A stretch of 64,000 nt of DNA from Nocardia pseudobrasiliensis NBRC 108224. Its GTDB lineage: Bacteria; Actinomycetota; Actinomycetes; Mycobacteriales; Mycobacteriaceae. Location: the NCBI RefSeq assembly GCF_001613105.1, contig NZ_BDBS01000037.1:1-64000 (forward strand), written 5' to 3'. Positions within the stretch are counted from its first letter, which is position 1. Each line of letters starts with the position of its first letter. The notes under the pieces are model-generated. The model saw only the letters and a list, made by a program, of their open reading frames with translations, was not told the DNA's origin and searched no databases. A program made the position numbers and the translations under genes. Below, one piece after another: positions 42,961-51,973 of the stretch.

Positions 42961-45900
42961 TCAGCGAGGTTTCGCGAACAACCGAGCTCGCCTGAGGTCA
43001 TTGCCCATCACCTCGTAGACGAACCGGCCGATGTCCCCATCGGCCGGGACAGCGTCGTACCTCCGCTCCCATATCGTGGCGCCGTTCATCAGAATCCGGA
43101 ATCGGGCGACGCCGTCGTTGCCCATGTCCCAGTCCGTCTCGACTCCATCGAGTCCGATCACCACATCGTCGATTCGCAGCATCAACGCTCCGCGCTCGCG
43201 ATAGAACACCACGGAGACATCTCCCAGCGGTGCGTACACTCCGCCGATATGCGCTCCGACATCGGTCGTTGCCGGGGCGAATTCTCCGCTGCTGCAATTG
43301 AATTCGGAGTACTCGCCGAATCCCGTCAAGGGTCGGACGAACACATGTTCCGGGTGCGGGTCGCCCCAGACGGAGTTGTCCGGTGGCTGGGGAGCGGTGT
43401 AATCGGAGATGGGTGATGGAGTGAAATACCTTGGGGTGTAAGGCACCTTCGAGGACATGTCGGGAATTTCGATCTCCCGTTCCTCCTCGGGGATGCGGGG
43501 CGGTGCGGGTTCGTCGCTCGCCGGGCGCGGCTGGGTCTGCGGTACGCGTTCCGGCACGAAATCCCGGGCGGACGGCGATTCCATCGACTGCGCATGCGCG
43601 CGGCCCGCCGAATCCACCGCTATCCGAACATATTCGACCGTCGCGCCGGGACGTGCCAGCGCCTCGGCCAACTCCGGCGACCGTCCCAGTGCGGCGGTGA
43701 GTGCGGCCTCGTGCGGCGAATCACCGGCCCGATCCGATCGCAGGCCCACGACGATCACCTTCGGCGGATCGCCCTCGGCCAGTCCGACTCGATCGGAGAC
43801 CACCCGAGCCCCCTCCGAACGCAGATAATCCTCCCCCGCCACCTTCGTGATCTCCTCCGTGACGGCGAAAACCCGCTCGCGCTGGTCGTGAAATTCCCCC
43901 GCGACCCGGTCGAGTTCATCGATAGCGGCCTGTTTGCGCTGCATCTCCGAGCCGCGCCCTGCGGCCACCTCCTCCGGCGTCGGGTCCACACGCATGGTCT
44001 GCGCCCGCAACCGCTCGATCTCTGCGTCCCGCCCCCGCCCGACCAGCTCCGCCGCATCGGCCGCCAACCGCTCCCGCCCCGCCGCGTCCTCGATCCCCGC
44101 ACGCAACCGCGGCAATTCCCGGCGCAATGCCTCCCGCTCCCGAGCCAATCCGCCGACCTGCTCCCGAGCCTCGTCCGCCATATCGAACCGCCGCCGCTCC
44201 CCCACAGCCCGCCGAGTCCCGTCCACCTCTCGCGCAGAGTCCCCCATACCACGCGAATCATGTTCGTACACCGACGATTCCGCCTCTTCACGCACCCCCG
44301 ACGCACGCTCGAGCCCCGACCGCCCCTCATCCACACGCCCCACGGCCGAATCCTTCCGCCCGGCCCGCACCGCAGCCCCGCTCTCCTCGGCGCCGCCCCC
44401 AGCCCGACCATGCTCGGCCGCCAGCGACCGCGCCCCACCGGAACCCGCCTCGCCCGAACCCGTCGCCCCCGACCGAGCCTGCCCACCGGCGACCACCCCT
44501 CCGCGAGCCGAATGACCATCCCGCTCCACCGGCGAGGCCTTCACCTCACCACCACGCGCACTCTCCCCGCTATGCCGCTCCACCCCCACCCGCTGCGGCA
44601 CAGAATGAGACCCATCCCCCACACCCCGCCCAGCCACACCAGCACCCGAACGCCCTTCCGGCACAACAGCATCACGCCCCACCCCTTGCCCAGACCGCCC
44701 CTGCGCCACGTCCCCCGAACCCTCGGGACGCGACAAAACCTCACCCCCCGAAAGCGAACCCCCAACCCCTTCCGACAAACCCGACCGCTCCTCAGACCGC
44801 CCCCGCGGTAGGTCCCGAGACCCCTCGGACGACAACTCTCCCCTCGAAGACAACACCCCTTCCCCCTCTGACAAACTCGCCCGCTCACCAGACCGCCCCT
44901 GCGCCACTTCCCCCTCGCCTTCAGGGCGCGACAACACCTCACCACCCGAGGACAACTCACCATCGGCCCGCGACAAACCCGGCCCCTCACCAGACCGCCC
45001 CTGCGACACAGCCCCCGAACCCTCAGAACGCGACAACACCTCACCACCCGAGGGCACCACCTCCTCAGCCCGAGACAAACCCGGCCGATCTCCAGATCGC
45101 CCCTGCCTCACTTCCCCCTCGCCTTCAGGGCGCGAGAACACCTCACCACCCGAAGACAACTCACCATCGGCCCGCGACAAACCCGGCCCCTCACCAGACC
45201 GCCCCTGCGACACAGCCCCCGAACCCTCAGAACGCGACAACACCTCATCGCTCGAAGGCAATGCCCTATGAGCCCGCGAGTTGCTCGGCCGAACTTCCGC
45301 CGTGTCCTCGGGGCGCGGGGACAAGTGGTCGCGCGGGGGGCCTTCCGCGCGGACCGGATGCGACGTACCACCGCTCGACTCGTCGCCGGGGGATGCCGCC
45401 CGTTGCCGTGTGGCGTCGCGGGAACCCGAATGGCCCTCATCGCCACTCGGCCGCGCGCCGGGCGCGCGATTGTCCGACGACCCCGTATCACCGGAGCCGT
45501 CGGGACGTTGTGCGGGATGCGACCCGTCGCCGTTCGTCGCACGCCCACCCTCATCGGGCGCCACCCTGGCACGCGGTCCCTCCGGGCCGCCCATCGGTCC
45601 GGCCTCCGGCGCCTCGTATCGGCTCGTCCCCGGCCGTGCGGATCCGGCACCGGCATGCCGGAATCCTTTGCCACCGCCGACGAGCGCGCCGAAACTCGCA
45701 CTGCTGGTGAGCACCCGCGGATCCCAGGCCCCGCCATTGACCCAGGCCCCGATGCCCCACGATCCGACGGCACCGATCATCCCGGCCCCGGTGCCGATGA
45801 CCGCGCCCTTGAACGCCTCGCCCCACCGTCCACCGGGCAGCGTCACCCTCGTGCCGAACTTGCTGAACTGTTCGCCCACGGGCCCGCCGATCGCGCCGCC

Positions 45901-46557
45901 CACAGCGGCCGTATAGGCGGTGGCGCCGATGCGATTCCAGTCGATCCCCTTGCGATGACCCTGCAGTACCTGGACCTCCTGCAGTACGAAGTCCTGCCCC
46001 ACACTGATCGCGGTCCCGATAACCACATGCTGCGCAAGGAATTTCACCAGCGCGTGCTCGCCGAACCTGGCCGCGTAGCGCGCGATGAAACTCACCGCCC
46101 GCTCACCCAGCAGCCGGATCGCCATCCTCGTCGCGACCGTCGCCGCGGCCTCCACGGCGGGCGCGGTCGGTGGAAAGACCCATGCCGCAGCGATTTCCAC
46201 CGCAAGCAGCCCGAGGGTGCTGATGATCAGCCACTTGGTGTACTGAATCTCGGTGCCCACGCCGTCGGCGGATTCGGCTACCTGGTCGAGGATTTCGGCG
46301 AGATGGTGAATCGACTGCGGGCCGCTGCCGAGTTTGTCCAGCGACGCCACCATGGCCTCGCGACCCTCACCCCATGGATAGGCGGCGATGGTCTGTCGCC
46401 GCGCCGCCGCCAAATCGGGGAGCAGATCGCGCAGTTCGGCGGCCGCCTTGCGCCAGTCGGCGGCGACGGCCCACATCCTGTCCTCATCGCCCTCCGGCCA
46501 GGCCGAACCGGCGACCCAGCCGAGCCAGCGCAGCTCGGCGGGCAGATCCAATGACAA
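42961..46557 (-). CDS. WXG100_2/CpnT-like large protein of the third cassette (about 1,198 aa)
   Basis: The start is uncertain. No ATG or GTG lies between the WXG100 stop (46571) and the conserved domain, and alignment with the two other giants favours TTG at 46557. The N-terminus (DLPAELRWLGWVAG, WPEGDEDRMW) matches the WXG100_2 region. AAAWVFPPTAPAVEAAATVA and GHRKGIDWNRIGATAY follow, near-identical to the other giants. Then come a Gly-rich segment, a disordered linker with 34-residue tandem repeats, a coiled coil with LRAQTMRVD, an ISD-type module (VVSDRVGLAEGDPPKVIVV) and a 125-residue C-terminal domain shared with the 4,651-residue giant. It lacks the papain-like and HExxH modules, so it looks like a minimal version of the family. 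A role as exported effector or structural partner is inferred. Confidence 0.85.
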   Translation of the reverse strand: MSLDLPAELRWLGWVAGSAWPEGDEDRMWAVAADWRKAAAELRDLLPDLAAARRQTIAAYPWGEGREAMVASLDKLGSGPQSIHHLAEILDQVAESADGVGTEIQYTKWLIISTLGLLAVEIAAAWVFPPTAPAVEAAATVATRMAIRLLGERAVSFIARYAARFGEHALVKFLAQHVVIGTAISVGQDFVLQEVQVLQGHRKGIDWNRIGATAYTAAVGGAIGGPVGEQFSKFGTRVTLPGGRWGEAFKGAVIGTGAGMIGAVGSWGIGAWVNGGAWDPRVLTSSASFGALVGGGKGFRHAGAGSARPGTSRYEAPEAGPMGGPEGPRARVAPDEGGRATNGDGSHPAQRPDGSGDTGSSDNRAPGARPSGDEGHSGSRDATRQRAASPGDESSGGTSHPVRAEGPPRDHLSPRPEDTAEVRPSNSRAHRALPSSDEVLSRSEGSGAVSQGRSGEGPGLSRADGELSSGGEVFSRPEGEGEVRQGRSGDRPGLSRAEEVVPSGGEVLSRSEGSGAVSQGRSGEGPGLSRADGELSSGGEVLSRPEGEGEVAQGRSGERASLSEGEGVLSSRGELSSEGSRDLPRGRSEERSGLSEGVGGSLSGGEVLSRPEGSGDVAQGRSGQGVGRDAVVPEGRSGAGVAGRGVGDGSHSVPQRVGVERHSGESARGGEVKASPVERDGHSARGGVVAGGQARSGATGSGEAGSGGARSLAAEHGRAGGGAEESGAAVRAGRKDSAVGRVDEGRSGLERASGVREEAESSVYEHDSRGMGDSAREVDGTRRAVGERRRFDMADEAREQVGGLAREREALRRELPRLRAGIEDAAGRERLAADAAELVGRGRDAEIERLRAQTMRVDPTPEEVAAGRGSEMQRKQAAIDELDRVAGEFHDQRERVFAVTEEITKVAGEDYLRSEGARVVSDRVGLAEGDPPKVIVVGLRSDRAGDSPHEAALTAALGRSPELAEALARPGATVEYVRIAVDSAGRAHAQSMESPSARDFVPERVPQTQPRPASDEPAPPRIPEEEREIEIPDMSSKVPYTPRYFTPSPISDYTAPQPPDNSVWGDPHPEHVFVRPLTGFGEYSEFNCSSGEFAPATTDVGAHIGGVYAPLGDVSVVFYRERGALMLRIDDVVIGLDGVETDWDMGNDGVARFRILMNGATIWERRYDAVPADGDIGRFVYEVMGNDLRRARLFAKPR
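44690..45300. repeat. 102-bp tandem repeat array with 204-bp higher-order copies
   Basis: About six units of 102 bp encode a 34-residue Gly/Ser/Glu/Arg repeat (GGEVLSRPEGEGEV, QGRSG, GLSRA) in the linker of the third giant. Units 204 bp apart are far more alike than neighbours, with more than 100 bp identical between about 44.94 and 45.14 kb. This indicates a recent two-unit duplication. Confidence 0.88.
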
Positions 46558-46570
46558 CGCCGTTACCGAT

Positions 46571-46882
46571 TCAGAACCGGTCCTGCCGCTCCAACAAGGT
46601 GGCGGCGCGGTACTGACCGTCGGAGTAGGAGTCGAGCGTCGTGCGCACATTCCCCATGCCGGTGGTCAGATTCTCCCGCGCGGCAAGGTAACCAGGCTGC
46701 CCACCGGATCCGTCGGCGAAGGGCTGGCCGTAGCCGTCATCACCCCAGGGCGCGCCCTTGGTCGCGAGCGAGGACTCCAGATTCGACAGAATCGCACCCA
46801 CCCGATCCCGCAACTCACCCATATGCGCCGCGGCGCCGCGCAACTGCGCGGGCGTCACCTCGACCTTCGTCGCCACCACCAT
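46571..46882 (-). CDS. WXG100-related protein, PWG variant
   Basis: A 103-residue helical-hairpin protein with GAPWGDDGYGQPFADGSGG at the turn and GYLAARENL after it, closely matching the products at 19406 and 41074. The ATG at 46882 has GGAAGGGG upstream. It directly precedes the third giant with no YbaB-like gene between them. No YxxxD/E motif is visible. It is probably co-expressed with, and exported together with, the WXG100_2 protein. Confidence 0.82.
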   Translation of the reverse strand: MVVATKVEVTPAQLRGAAAHMGELRDRVGAILSNLESSLATKGAPWGDDGYGQPFADGSGGQPGYLAARENLTTGMGNVRTTLDSYSDGQYRAATLLERQDRF

Positions 46883-47031
46883 CCCCTTCCGAGAGAACGG
46901 CTACGACGATCACACACCCCGGACCACCCGCAGAAGATCGCGGAATCCGATTTAACGACGTCCTGACATCCTCTGCGCCGCACCGAATCTCGCAGAACTC
47001 ACATCACGGCCGGTCGCGGACCTACCACCGC

Positions 47032-47796
47032 TCACGCCTCGTTGACGGATTCCTGACGCACGGCCCGCATCCGATAGACGAGCTCACGGAAGATCGGATA
47101 GTTCGGAATCTGACTGACCGGCAACGATTCCAACGGCTGCGACCACCCCACCACCGGTACGCTCAACCATCCCCCAACCACTTCCAGCCCCGCCACCCGC
47201 GACCACGCCACCGCCTCGCGCCCGGCCCCGATCTCGTCCCGGCTCATCCAGAACCGATCGAAATCCAGCCGCGCCCCCGCATCCAGCGCCGCACCGGCCC
47301 CCGGCAACTGCGCCTCGGTCACGGCCCGCTCGATCATCGGCCCCCACTGCTCCGGCCGCCCGATGCCGTGCCGCAGCGCCACCGGCGCACCCGTCACATC
47401 GGTGACCGTGTAGCTATACGAAATCTGCTGCGGCCCAGGATTCTTCGCCAATTGCACGATCTTGCGCCGCACCCGCGTGCTGTCGTACCGAACCACGCGC
47501 GAACGCCCCCGACAGGTGATCACGAGCCCGCGCTCGAACAAATCCAGCCGGGTCCCCGCATTGCGCGCGGTGACGAATCCCAGCCACCCCAGACCGATCA
47601 GCAGCCGAGCCCCGCACACCAGCGCGACCGTGAGCCCGACAATCCCCAGAGCCGCGGCTCCCACCGCGAATCCGACCACCGCCGCCCCGACGCCGACCGC
47701 GGTCACAACCCCGATCACCACATGCCGCCGCAGATCCGGAACAACAGGCAGATACACCGCCACCTGCCGCCCGAGTTGTTCGCGCTCCGCCGTCAT
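47032..47796 (-). CDS. Membrane protein with two TM helices, DUF6585-like
   Basis: About 254 residues from ATG at 47796. Two adjacent hydrophobic helices (about residues 27-75) are followed by a soluble domain. LDLFERGLVITCRGRSRVV is the kind of beta-rich PH-like start seen in DUF6585 proteins, which is a tentative match. The soluble part also has YSYTVTDV and DFDRFWMSRDEI. It lies on the same strand upstream of the third WXG100-giant pair, separated by about 149 bp, and is followed upstream by map. No function can be given; a neighbour role for the cassette is possible. Confidence 0.65.
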   Translation of the reverse strand: MTAEREQLGRQVAVYLPVVPDLRRHVVIGVVTAVGVGAAVVGFAVGAAALGIVGLTVALVCGARLLIGLGWLGFVTARNAGTRLDLFERGLVITCRGRSRVVRYDSTRVRRKIVQLAKNPGPQQISYSYTVTDVTGAPVALRHGIGRPEQWGPMIERAVTEAQLPGAGAALDAGARLDFDRFWMSRDEIGAGREAVAWSRVAGLEVVGGWLSVPVVGWSQPLESLPVSQIPNYPIFRELVYRMRAVRQESVNEA

Positions 47797-47896
47797 TCCC
47801 GAATCATGCCCACGCCGACGGGTCGCCCAAACCACCTTGACGCAATCAATGCGTCACGTTCAGACGAGACTTAACAGGCGAAAGCTAGGGGTTGCC

Positions 47897-48697
47897 CTAC
47901 TCCGGCCGAAGCGTCAGAATGCGCGGCCCGTCCTCGGTCACCGCGACGGTGTGCTCCCAGTGCGCCGCCCGCGAACCGTCCTCGGTCACCACGGTCCAGT
48001 CGTCGTCGAGCACCCGGGTCTGTGTGGTGCCGAGCGTCAGCATCGGCTCGATGGCCAGCACCGAACCGACCACCAGCTTCGGCCCGCGACCCGGTTCGCC
48101 CTCATTGGCCAGGAACGGGTCCATATGCATCTGCCGCCCGATACCGTGCCCGCCGTAGCCGTCGACGATGCCGTAGGCCCGGCCGTGCGCCTTCTCCGCG
48201 GCCCGCGTGCCCAGTTCGATCGCGTGCGAGATGTCGGTGAGGCGGCTGCCGGGCAGCATGGCCGCGATTCCGGCCTCCATCGACAGCCGGGTGGCCTCGC
48301 TCAGCAGGCGGTCGGCCTCGATGACGGTGCCGACGCCGAAGGTCCACGCCGAATCTCCGTGCCAGCCGTCGAGGATCGCGCCGCAGTCGATCGACACCAG
48401 ATCGCCCTCGGTCAGCACCTCGTCCTTCGACGGAATCCCGTGCACCACACGGTCGTTCACCGACGAGCAGATCGAACCGGGAAAGCCGTGGTAACCCTTG
48501 AACGAGGGCACCGCGCCCGCGTCACGAATGGTCTGCTCGGCGACCTCGTCCAGCTCGAGCGTCGACACACCGGGCTTGGCCGCGGCGCGAACCGCGACCA
48601 GGGCCTTGCCCACGATCGCGCCGGCGGCTGCCATGGCGTCGAGTTCCCCGGCGGTGCGGAACGGCACCACCTTCTTGTTCTTGCGGCCGAAGACCAT
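47897..48697 (-). CDS. map: Methionine aminopeptidase, type I
   Basis: A 266-residue enzyme that removes the initiator Met from nascent proteins in the cytosol, using two metal ions. Ligand motifs are in order: DCGAILDGWHGDSAWTF (two Asp), GHGIGRQMHMDP (His), LAIEPMLT (Glu) and TEDGSRAAHWEHTVAVTEDG (Glu). The short N-terminus without an SH3-binding zinc extension matches the MapA type encoded beside adk and secY. It lies 5 nt downstream of adk, so it is the last gene of the secY-adk-map operon, the usual actinobacterial order. Confidence 0.96.
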   Translation of the reverse strand: MVFGRKNKKVVPFRTAGELDAMAAAGAIVGKALVAVRAAAKPGVSTLELDEVAEQTIRDAGAVPSFKGYHGFPGSICSSVNDRVVHGIPSKDEVLTEGDLVSIDCGAILDGWHGDSAWTFGVGTVIEADRLLSEATRLSMEAGIAAMLPGSRLTDISHAIELGTRAAEKAHGRAYGIVDGYGGHGIGRQMHMDPFLANEGEPGRGPKLVVGSVLAIEPMLTLGTTQTRVLDDDWTVVTEDGSRAAHWEHTVAVTEDGPRILTLRPE

Positions 48698-48702
48698 TCC
48701 CG

Positions 48703-49248
48703 TCAGCGACCCAGCGCCCGCAGGATGCGCTCGTTGACCTCGTCCACCGAGCCGACGCCGTCGATCGACACGACCGACCCGTCGTAATGCTCGAGCAGCG
48801 GCTCGGTCTCCTCGCGGTAGACCCGCATGCGGTTGCGGATGATGTCCTCGTTGTCATCGGCGCGGCCACGGCCGAGCATCCGCTCGACCACGACATCCTC
48901 GGGCACCACGATGCTCACGACGCCGTCCAGCTCGCGACCGGACTCCTTGAGCATCTTCTCGAGCGCCTCGGCCTGATCGACCGTGCGCGGGTAACCGTCC
49001 AGGACGAAGCCGTTGGCGGCGTCGGGCTCGGCGATACGCGACTCCACCATCCGGTTGGTCACATCGCTGGGCACCAGATTGCCCGCGTCCAGATACTGCT
49101 GCGCCTCGCGGCCCAGCGGGGTCTGCTGTGAGATGTTCGCGCGGAAGAGGTTCCCGGTGGAGATGTGCGGGACACCCAGCTTGTCCGACAGCAGTTCTGC
49201 CTGCGTGCCCTTGCCGGCACCCGGCGGTCCGAGCAGTACGAGTCTCAC
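48703..49248 (-). CDS. adk: Adenylate kinase
   Basis: A 181-residue enzyme that interconverts ATP + AMP and 2 ADP. The P-loop GPPGAGKGT is at residues 7-15, the AMP-binding region contains HISTGNLFR and DGYPRTVDQAE, and the LID is short (GRGRADDNED) without the four-Cys zinc site. That is the short actinobacterial form. The GTG start overlaps the secY stop by four bases (GTGA), which points to translational coupling. Confidence 0.97.
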   Translation of the reverse strand: MRLVLLGPPGAGKGTQAELLSDKLGVPHISTGNLFRANISQQTPLGREAQQYLDAGNLVPSDVTNRMVESRIAEPDAANGFVLDGYPRTVDQAEALEKMLKESGRELDGVVSIVVPEDVVVERMLGRGRADDNEDIIRNRMRVYREETEPLLEHYDGSVVSIDGVGSVDEVNERILRALGR

Positions 49249-50567
49249 TTGAGGAACCCTTCGTAATTTCTGTTCATCAATTGGCTCTCGATCTGTTTGA
49301 CCGTATCGAGGCCCACACTCACCACGATCAGCACCGAGGTACCGCCGAACGGCAGGAAGTTCGACCCGCCGCCGGCCGCCCCGATGTGCAGGAGCAGGTT
49401 CGGCAGCACAGCCACCAGACCCAGATAGATCGAACCGGGCAGTGTGATTCGGCTCAGGACGTACTGGAGATAATCCGCGGTCGGCTTACCGGGACGATAC
49501 CCCGGAATGAAACCGCCGAACTTCTTCATCTCGTCCGCGCGTTCCTCCGGATTGAAGGTGATAGCGACGTAGAAGTAGGTGAAGAACACGATCAGCGCGA
49601 AGTAGATCGCCATATACGCGGGGTTACCGGGATTGACCAGGTATTTCTGGATGATCTCCTGCCACCAGCTCCCCGAGCCGGAATTCGACTGGGTCAGCTG
49701 CGCGACCAGATTCGGCAGATACAGCAGCGAGGACGCGAAGATCACGGGGATGACGCCGGCCTGGTTGACCTTCAACGGCAGATAGGTCGAGGAGCCGCCG
49801 TACATCTTGCGACCGACCACGCGCTTGGCGTACTGCACCGGAATTCGGCGCTGACCCTGTTCGACGAAGATCACCGCGCCGATCACCAGCAGCGCCGCGA
49901 AACACACCAGGCCGAAGATCAATCCGCCCTTGGTGTCGAGAATCTGCTTGCCCTCACCGGGGATTCGCGCCGCGATACCGGCGAAGATCAGCAGCGACAT
50001 ACCGTTGCCGACGCCGCGCTCGGTGATCTGCTCGCCGAACCACATCACCAGTGCCGCACCGGCGGTCATCACCAGCACGATGATGATCATGCCGAAAACG
50101 CTTGTGTCGGCGAGGATGTCCTGCGGGCAGCCGCGCATCAGCTGTTTGCGAGCCGCGAGCGCCACGAGGCCGGTGGCCTGCAGAATGGCAAGGGCGACAG
50201 CAAGATAGCGCGTGTACTGCGTCATCTTGGTCTGGCCGGACTGGCCTTCCTTGCGCAGTTCCTCGAAGCGCGGGATGACCACCGTGAGCAACTGGATGAT
50301 GATGCTCGCGGTGATGTAGGGCATGATGCCGATCGCGAACACCGACAGCTGCAGCAGCGCGCCGCCGGAGAACAGATTGATCAGCTGGTAGATACCCGCC
50401 GAATCACCGCCGGAGACGACGTCGATACAGTGCCGGACCGCCTTGTAATCCACACCGGGAGACGGCAGCGTCGCGCCGATCCGGTACAGCACGATCAGGC
50501 CCAGCGTGAAGAGAATCTTCCGCCGTAAGTCCGGGGTCCGGAAAGCCGATACGAAGGCGGAAAGCAC
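49245..50567 (-). CDS. secY: Preprotein translocase subunit SecY
   Basis: A 440-residue polytopic membrane protein with ten hydrophobic segments, the channel of the Sec translocon. Family marks include the N-terminal RRKILFTLGLIVLYRIGATL, GIMPYITASIIIQLL in TM2, and PGYRPGKPTADYL in the C-terminal half with the cytosolic loop before it. The GTG start has AGGAGGAT upstream. It follows rplO after a 109-bp gap, which may contain an internal promoter I cannot define, and overlaps adk. Confidence 0.97.
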   Translation of the reverse strand: MLSAFVSAFRTPDLRRKILFTLGLIVLYRIGATLPSPGVDYKAVRHCIDVVSGGDSAGIYQLINLFSGGALLQLSVFAIGIMPYITASIIIQLLTVVIPRFEELRKEGQSGQTKMTQYTRYLAVALAILQATGLVALAARKQLMRGCPQDILADTSVFGMIIIVLVMTAGAALVMWFGEQITERGVGNGMSLLIFAGIAARIPGEGKQILDTKGGLIFGLVCFAALLVIGAVIFVEQGQRRIPVQYAKRVVGRKMYGGSSTYLPLKVNQAGVIPVIFASSLLYLPNLVAQLTQSNSGSGSWWQEIIQKYLVNPGNPAYMAIYFALIVFFTYFYVAITFNPEERADEMKKFGGFIPGYRPGKPTADYLQYVLSRITLPGSIYLGLVAVLPNLLLHIGAAGGGSNFLPFGGTSVLIVVSVGLDTVKQIESQLMNRNYEGFLK

Positions 50568-50676
50568 AGATCCTCCTGGCTAACGACATGGGGCGGTGGC
50601 AGACAACAATTGAACTCTAACAGCGACGCCGGACGGGCTCTCACCCGTCCGGCGACCTCTGTCTTTACCCTTACTG

Positions 50677-51120
50677 TCAGCCCAGCTCGGTGGCGGTGCC
50701 ACCGGCAGCGGCGATCTTCTCCTTGGCGGAGCCGGAGAACTTGTCGGCGGTAACCTGAACGGCCACACCGATTTCGCCTTCACCGAGCACCTTGACCAGC
50801 TCGTTCTTGCGCACCGCACCGGCCGCGACGAGCTCGTCCTTGCCGATCGCGCCGCCCTGCGGGAACAGCCGGGCGATGTCGCCCACATTGACGACCTGGT
50901 ACTCGACGCGGAAGGGGTTGGTGAAACCCTTCAGCTTCGGCAGGCGCATGTGGATCGGCATCTGGCCACCCTCGAAGCGGGCGGGCACGTTCTTGCGAGC
51001 CTTCGTACCCTTGGTACCGCGGCCCGCGGTCTTGCCCTTGGAGCCCTCACCGCGACCCAGGCGGGTCTTCTCGGTCTTGGAGCCCGGGGCCGGACGCAGG
51101 TGATGCAACTTGATGGTCAT
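50677..51120 (-). CDS. rplO: 50S ribosomal protein L15
   Basis: 147 residues. The basic, Gly-rich N-terminus (LHHLRPAPGSK, then GRGEGSKGKTAGRGTKG) and the MPIHMRLPKLKGF block are diagnostic for L15, which binds 23S rRNA late in assembly. It overlaps the rpmD stop by four bases (ATGA) and is the last ribosomal gene before secY. Confidence 0.98.
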   Translation of the reverse strand: MTIKLHHLRPAPGSKTEKTRLGRGEGSKGKTAGRGTKGTKARKNVPARFEGGQMPIHMRLPKLKGFTNPFRVEYQVVNVGDIARLFPQGGAIGKDELVAAGAVRKNELVKVLGEGEIGVAVQVTADKFSGSAKEKIAAAGGTATELG

Positions 51121-51302
51121 GCGTTGACCTCCTCAACGACTACGAGGTGGCGCACGACGTTGATCAGCCCGCGGTTCTGCGCGTTGTCCTCGCGGATCAC
51201 GGTCTGGCGGATACCGCGCAGGCCGAGGGTGCGCAGGGACTCCCGCTGATTCTTCTTGGCGCCGATCTTGGACTTGATCTGGGTCACCTTGAGCTGTGCC
51301 AT
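51117..51302 (-). CDS. rpmD: 50S ribosomal protein L30
   Basis: 61 residues (MAQLKVTQIKSKIG, then RTLGLRGIRQTV and LINVVRHLV), the normal bacterial L30 length and pattern. The start at 51302 is one base after the rpsE stop, and the end overlaps rplO. An upstream in-frame extension is an artefact of rpsE coding sequence. Confidence 0.98.
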   Translation of the reverse strand: MAQLKVTQIKSKIGAKKNQRESLRTLGLRGIRQTVIREDNAQNRGLINVVRHLVVVEEVNA

Positions 51303-51303
51303 A

Positions 51304-51939
51304 TCAGGCTCCCTGTCCGGCACGCGCACGCAGCATGCCCGCCGGGGCAACATCCTCGATCGGCAGACCGCGGCGAGCGGCCACCTCCTCCGGACGCTGC
51401 AGCATCTTGAGGGCCGCCACCGTCGCGTGCACGACGTTGATGGCGTTGTCGCTACCGAGCGACTTGGCCAGGATGTCGTGGATACCGGCGCACTCCAGCA
51501 CGGCGCGCGCGGCACCACCGGCGATCACACCGGTACCGGGCGAGGCCGGACGCAGCATGACCACACCGGCCGCCGCCTCACCCTGAACCGGGTGGGTGAC
51601 GGTCGAGCCGATCATCGGGACGCGGAAGAAGTTCTTACGAGCCTCTTCGACGCCCTTCTGGATGGCCGCGGGAACTTCCTTGGCCTTGCCGTAGCCGACG
51701 CCGACCAGACCGTTGCCGTCGCCCACGATCACCAGGGCGGTGAAGCTGAAGCGCCGACCACCCTTGACGACCTTGGAGACGCGGTTGATCGCGACGACCC
51801 GCTCGAGCTGGTTCTTCTCGGCCTGAGTCTGCTCGCGACGATCGTCGCGACGACCCCGACGCTCGCCGCGACCGCCGTCGTTGCTTCCGTTCTGTCCGGC
51901 GGGTCCGTTTCCGCCGTCACGCCGCTGACGTCCCGGCAT
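51304..51939 (-). CDS. rpsE: 30S ribosomal protein S5
   Basis: 211 residues. An Arg/Gly/Asp-rich N-terminal extension of about 40 residues, common in actinobacteria, precedes the S5 RNA-binding domain (LERVVAINRVSKVVKGGRRF) and the C-terminal domain (PVQGEAAAGVVMLRPASPGTGVIAGG). S5 helps set decoding accuracy on the small subunit. It lies between rplR and rpmD in the standard spc order. Confidence 0.98.
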   Translation of the reverse strand: MPGRQRRDGGNGPAGQNGSNDGGRGERRGRRDDRREQTQAEKNQLERVVAINRVSKVVKGGRRFSFTALVIVGDGNGLVGVGYGKAKEVPAAIQKGVEEARKNFFRVPMIGSTVTHPVQGEAAAGVVMLRPASPGTGVIAGGAARAVLECAGIHDILAKSLGSDNAINVVHATVAALKMLQRPEEVAARRGLPIEDVAPAGMLRARAGQGA

Positions 51940-51973
51940 CAGACGTTCCTTCCGTTGCGCTTGCTGTTGGTCA

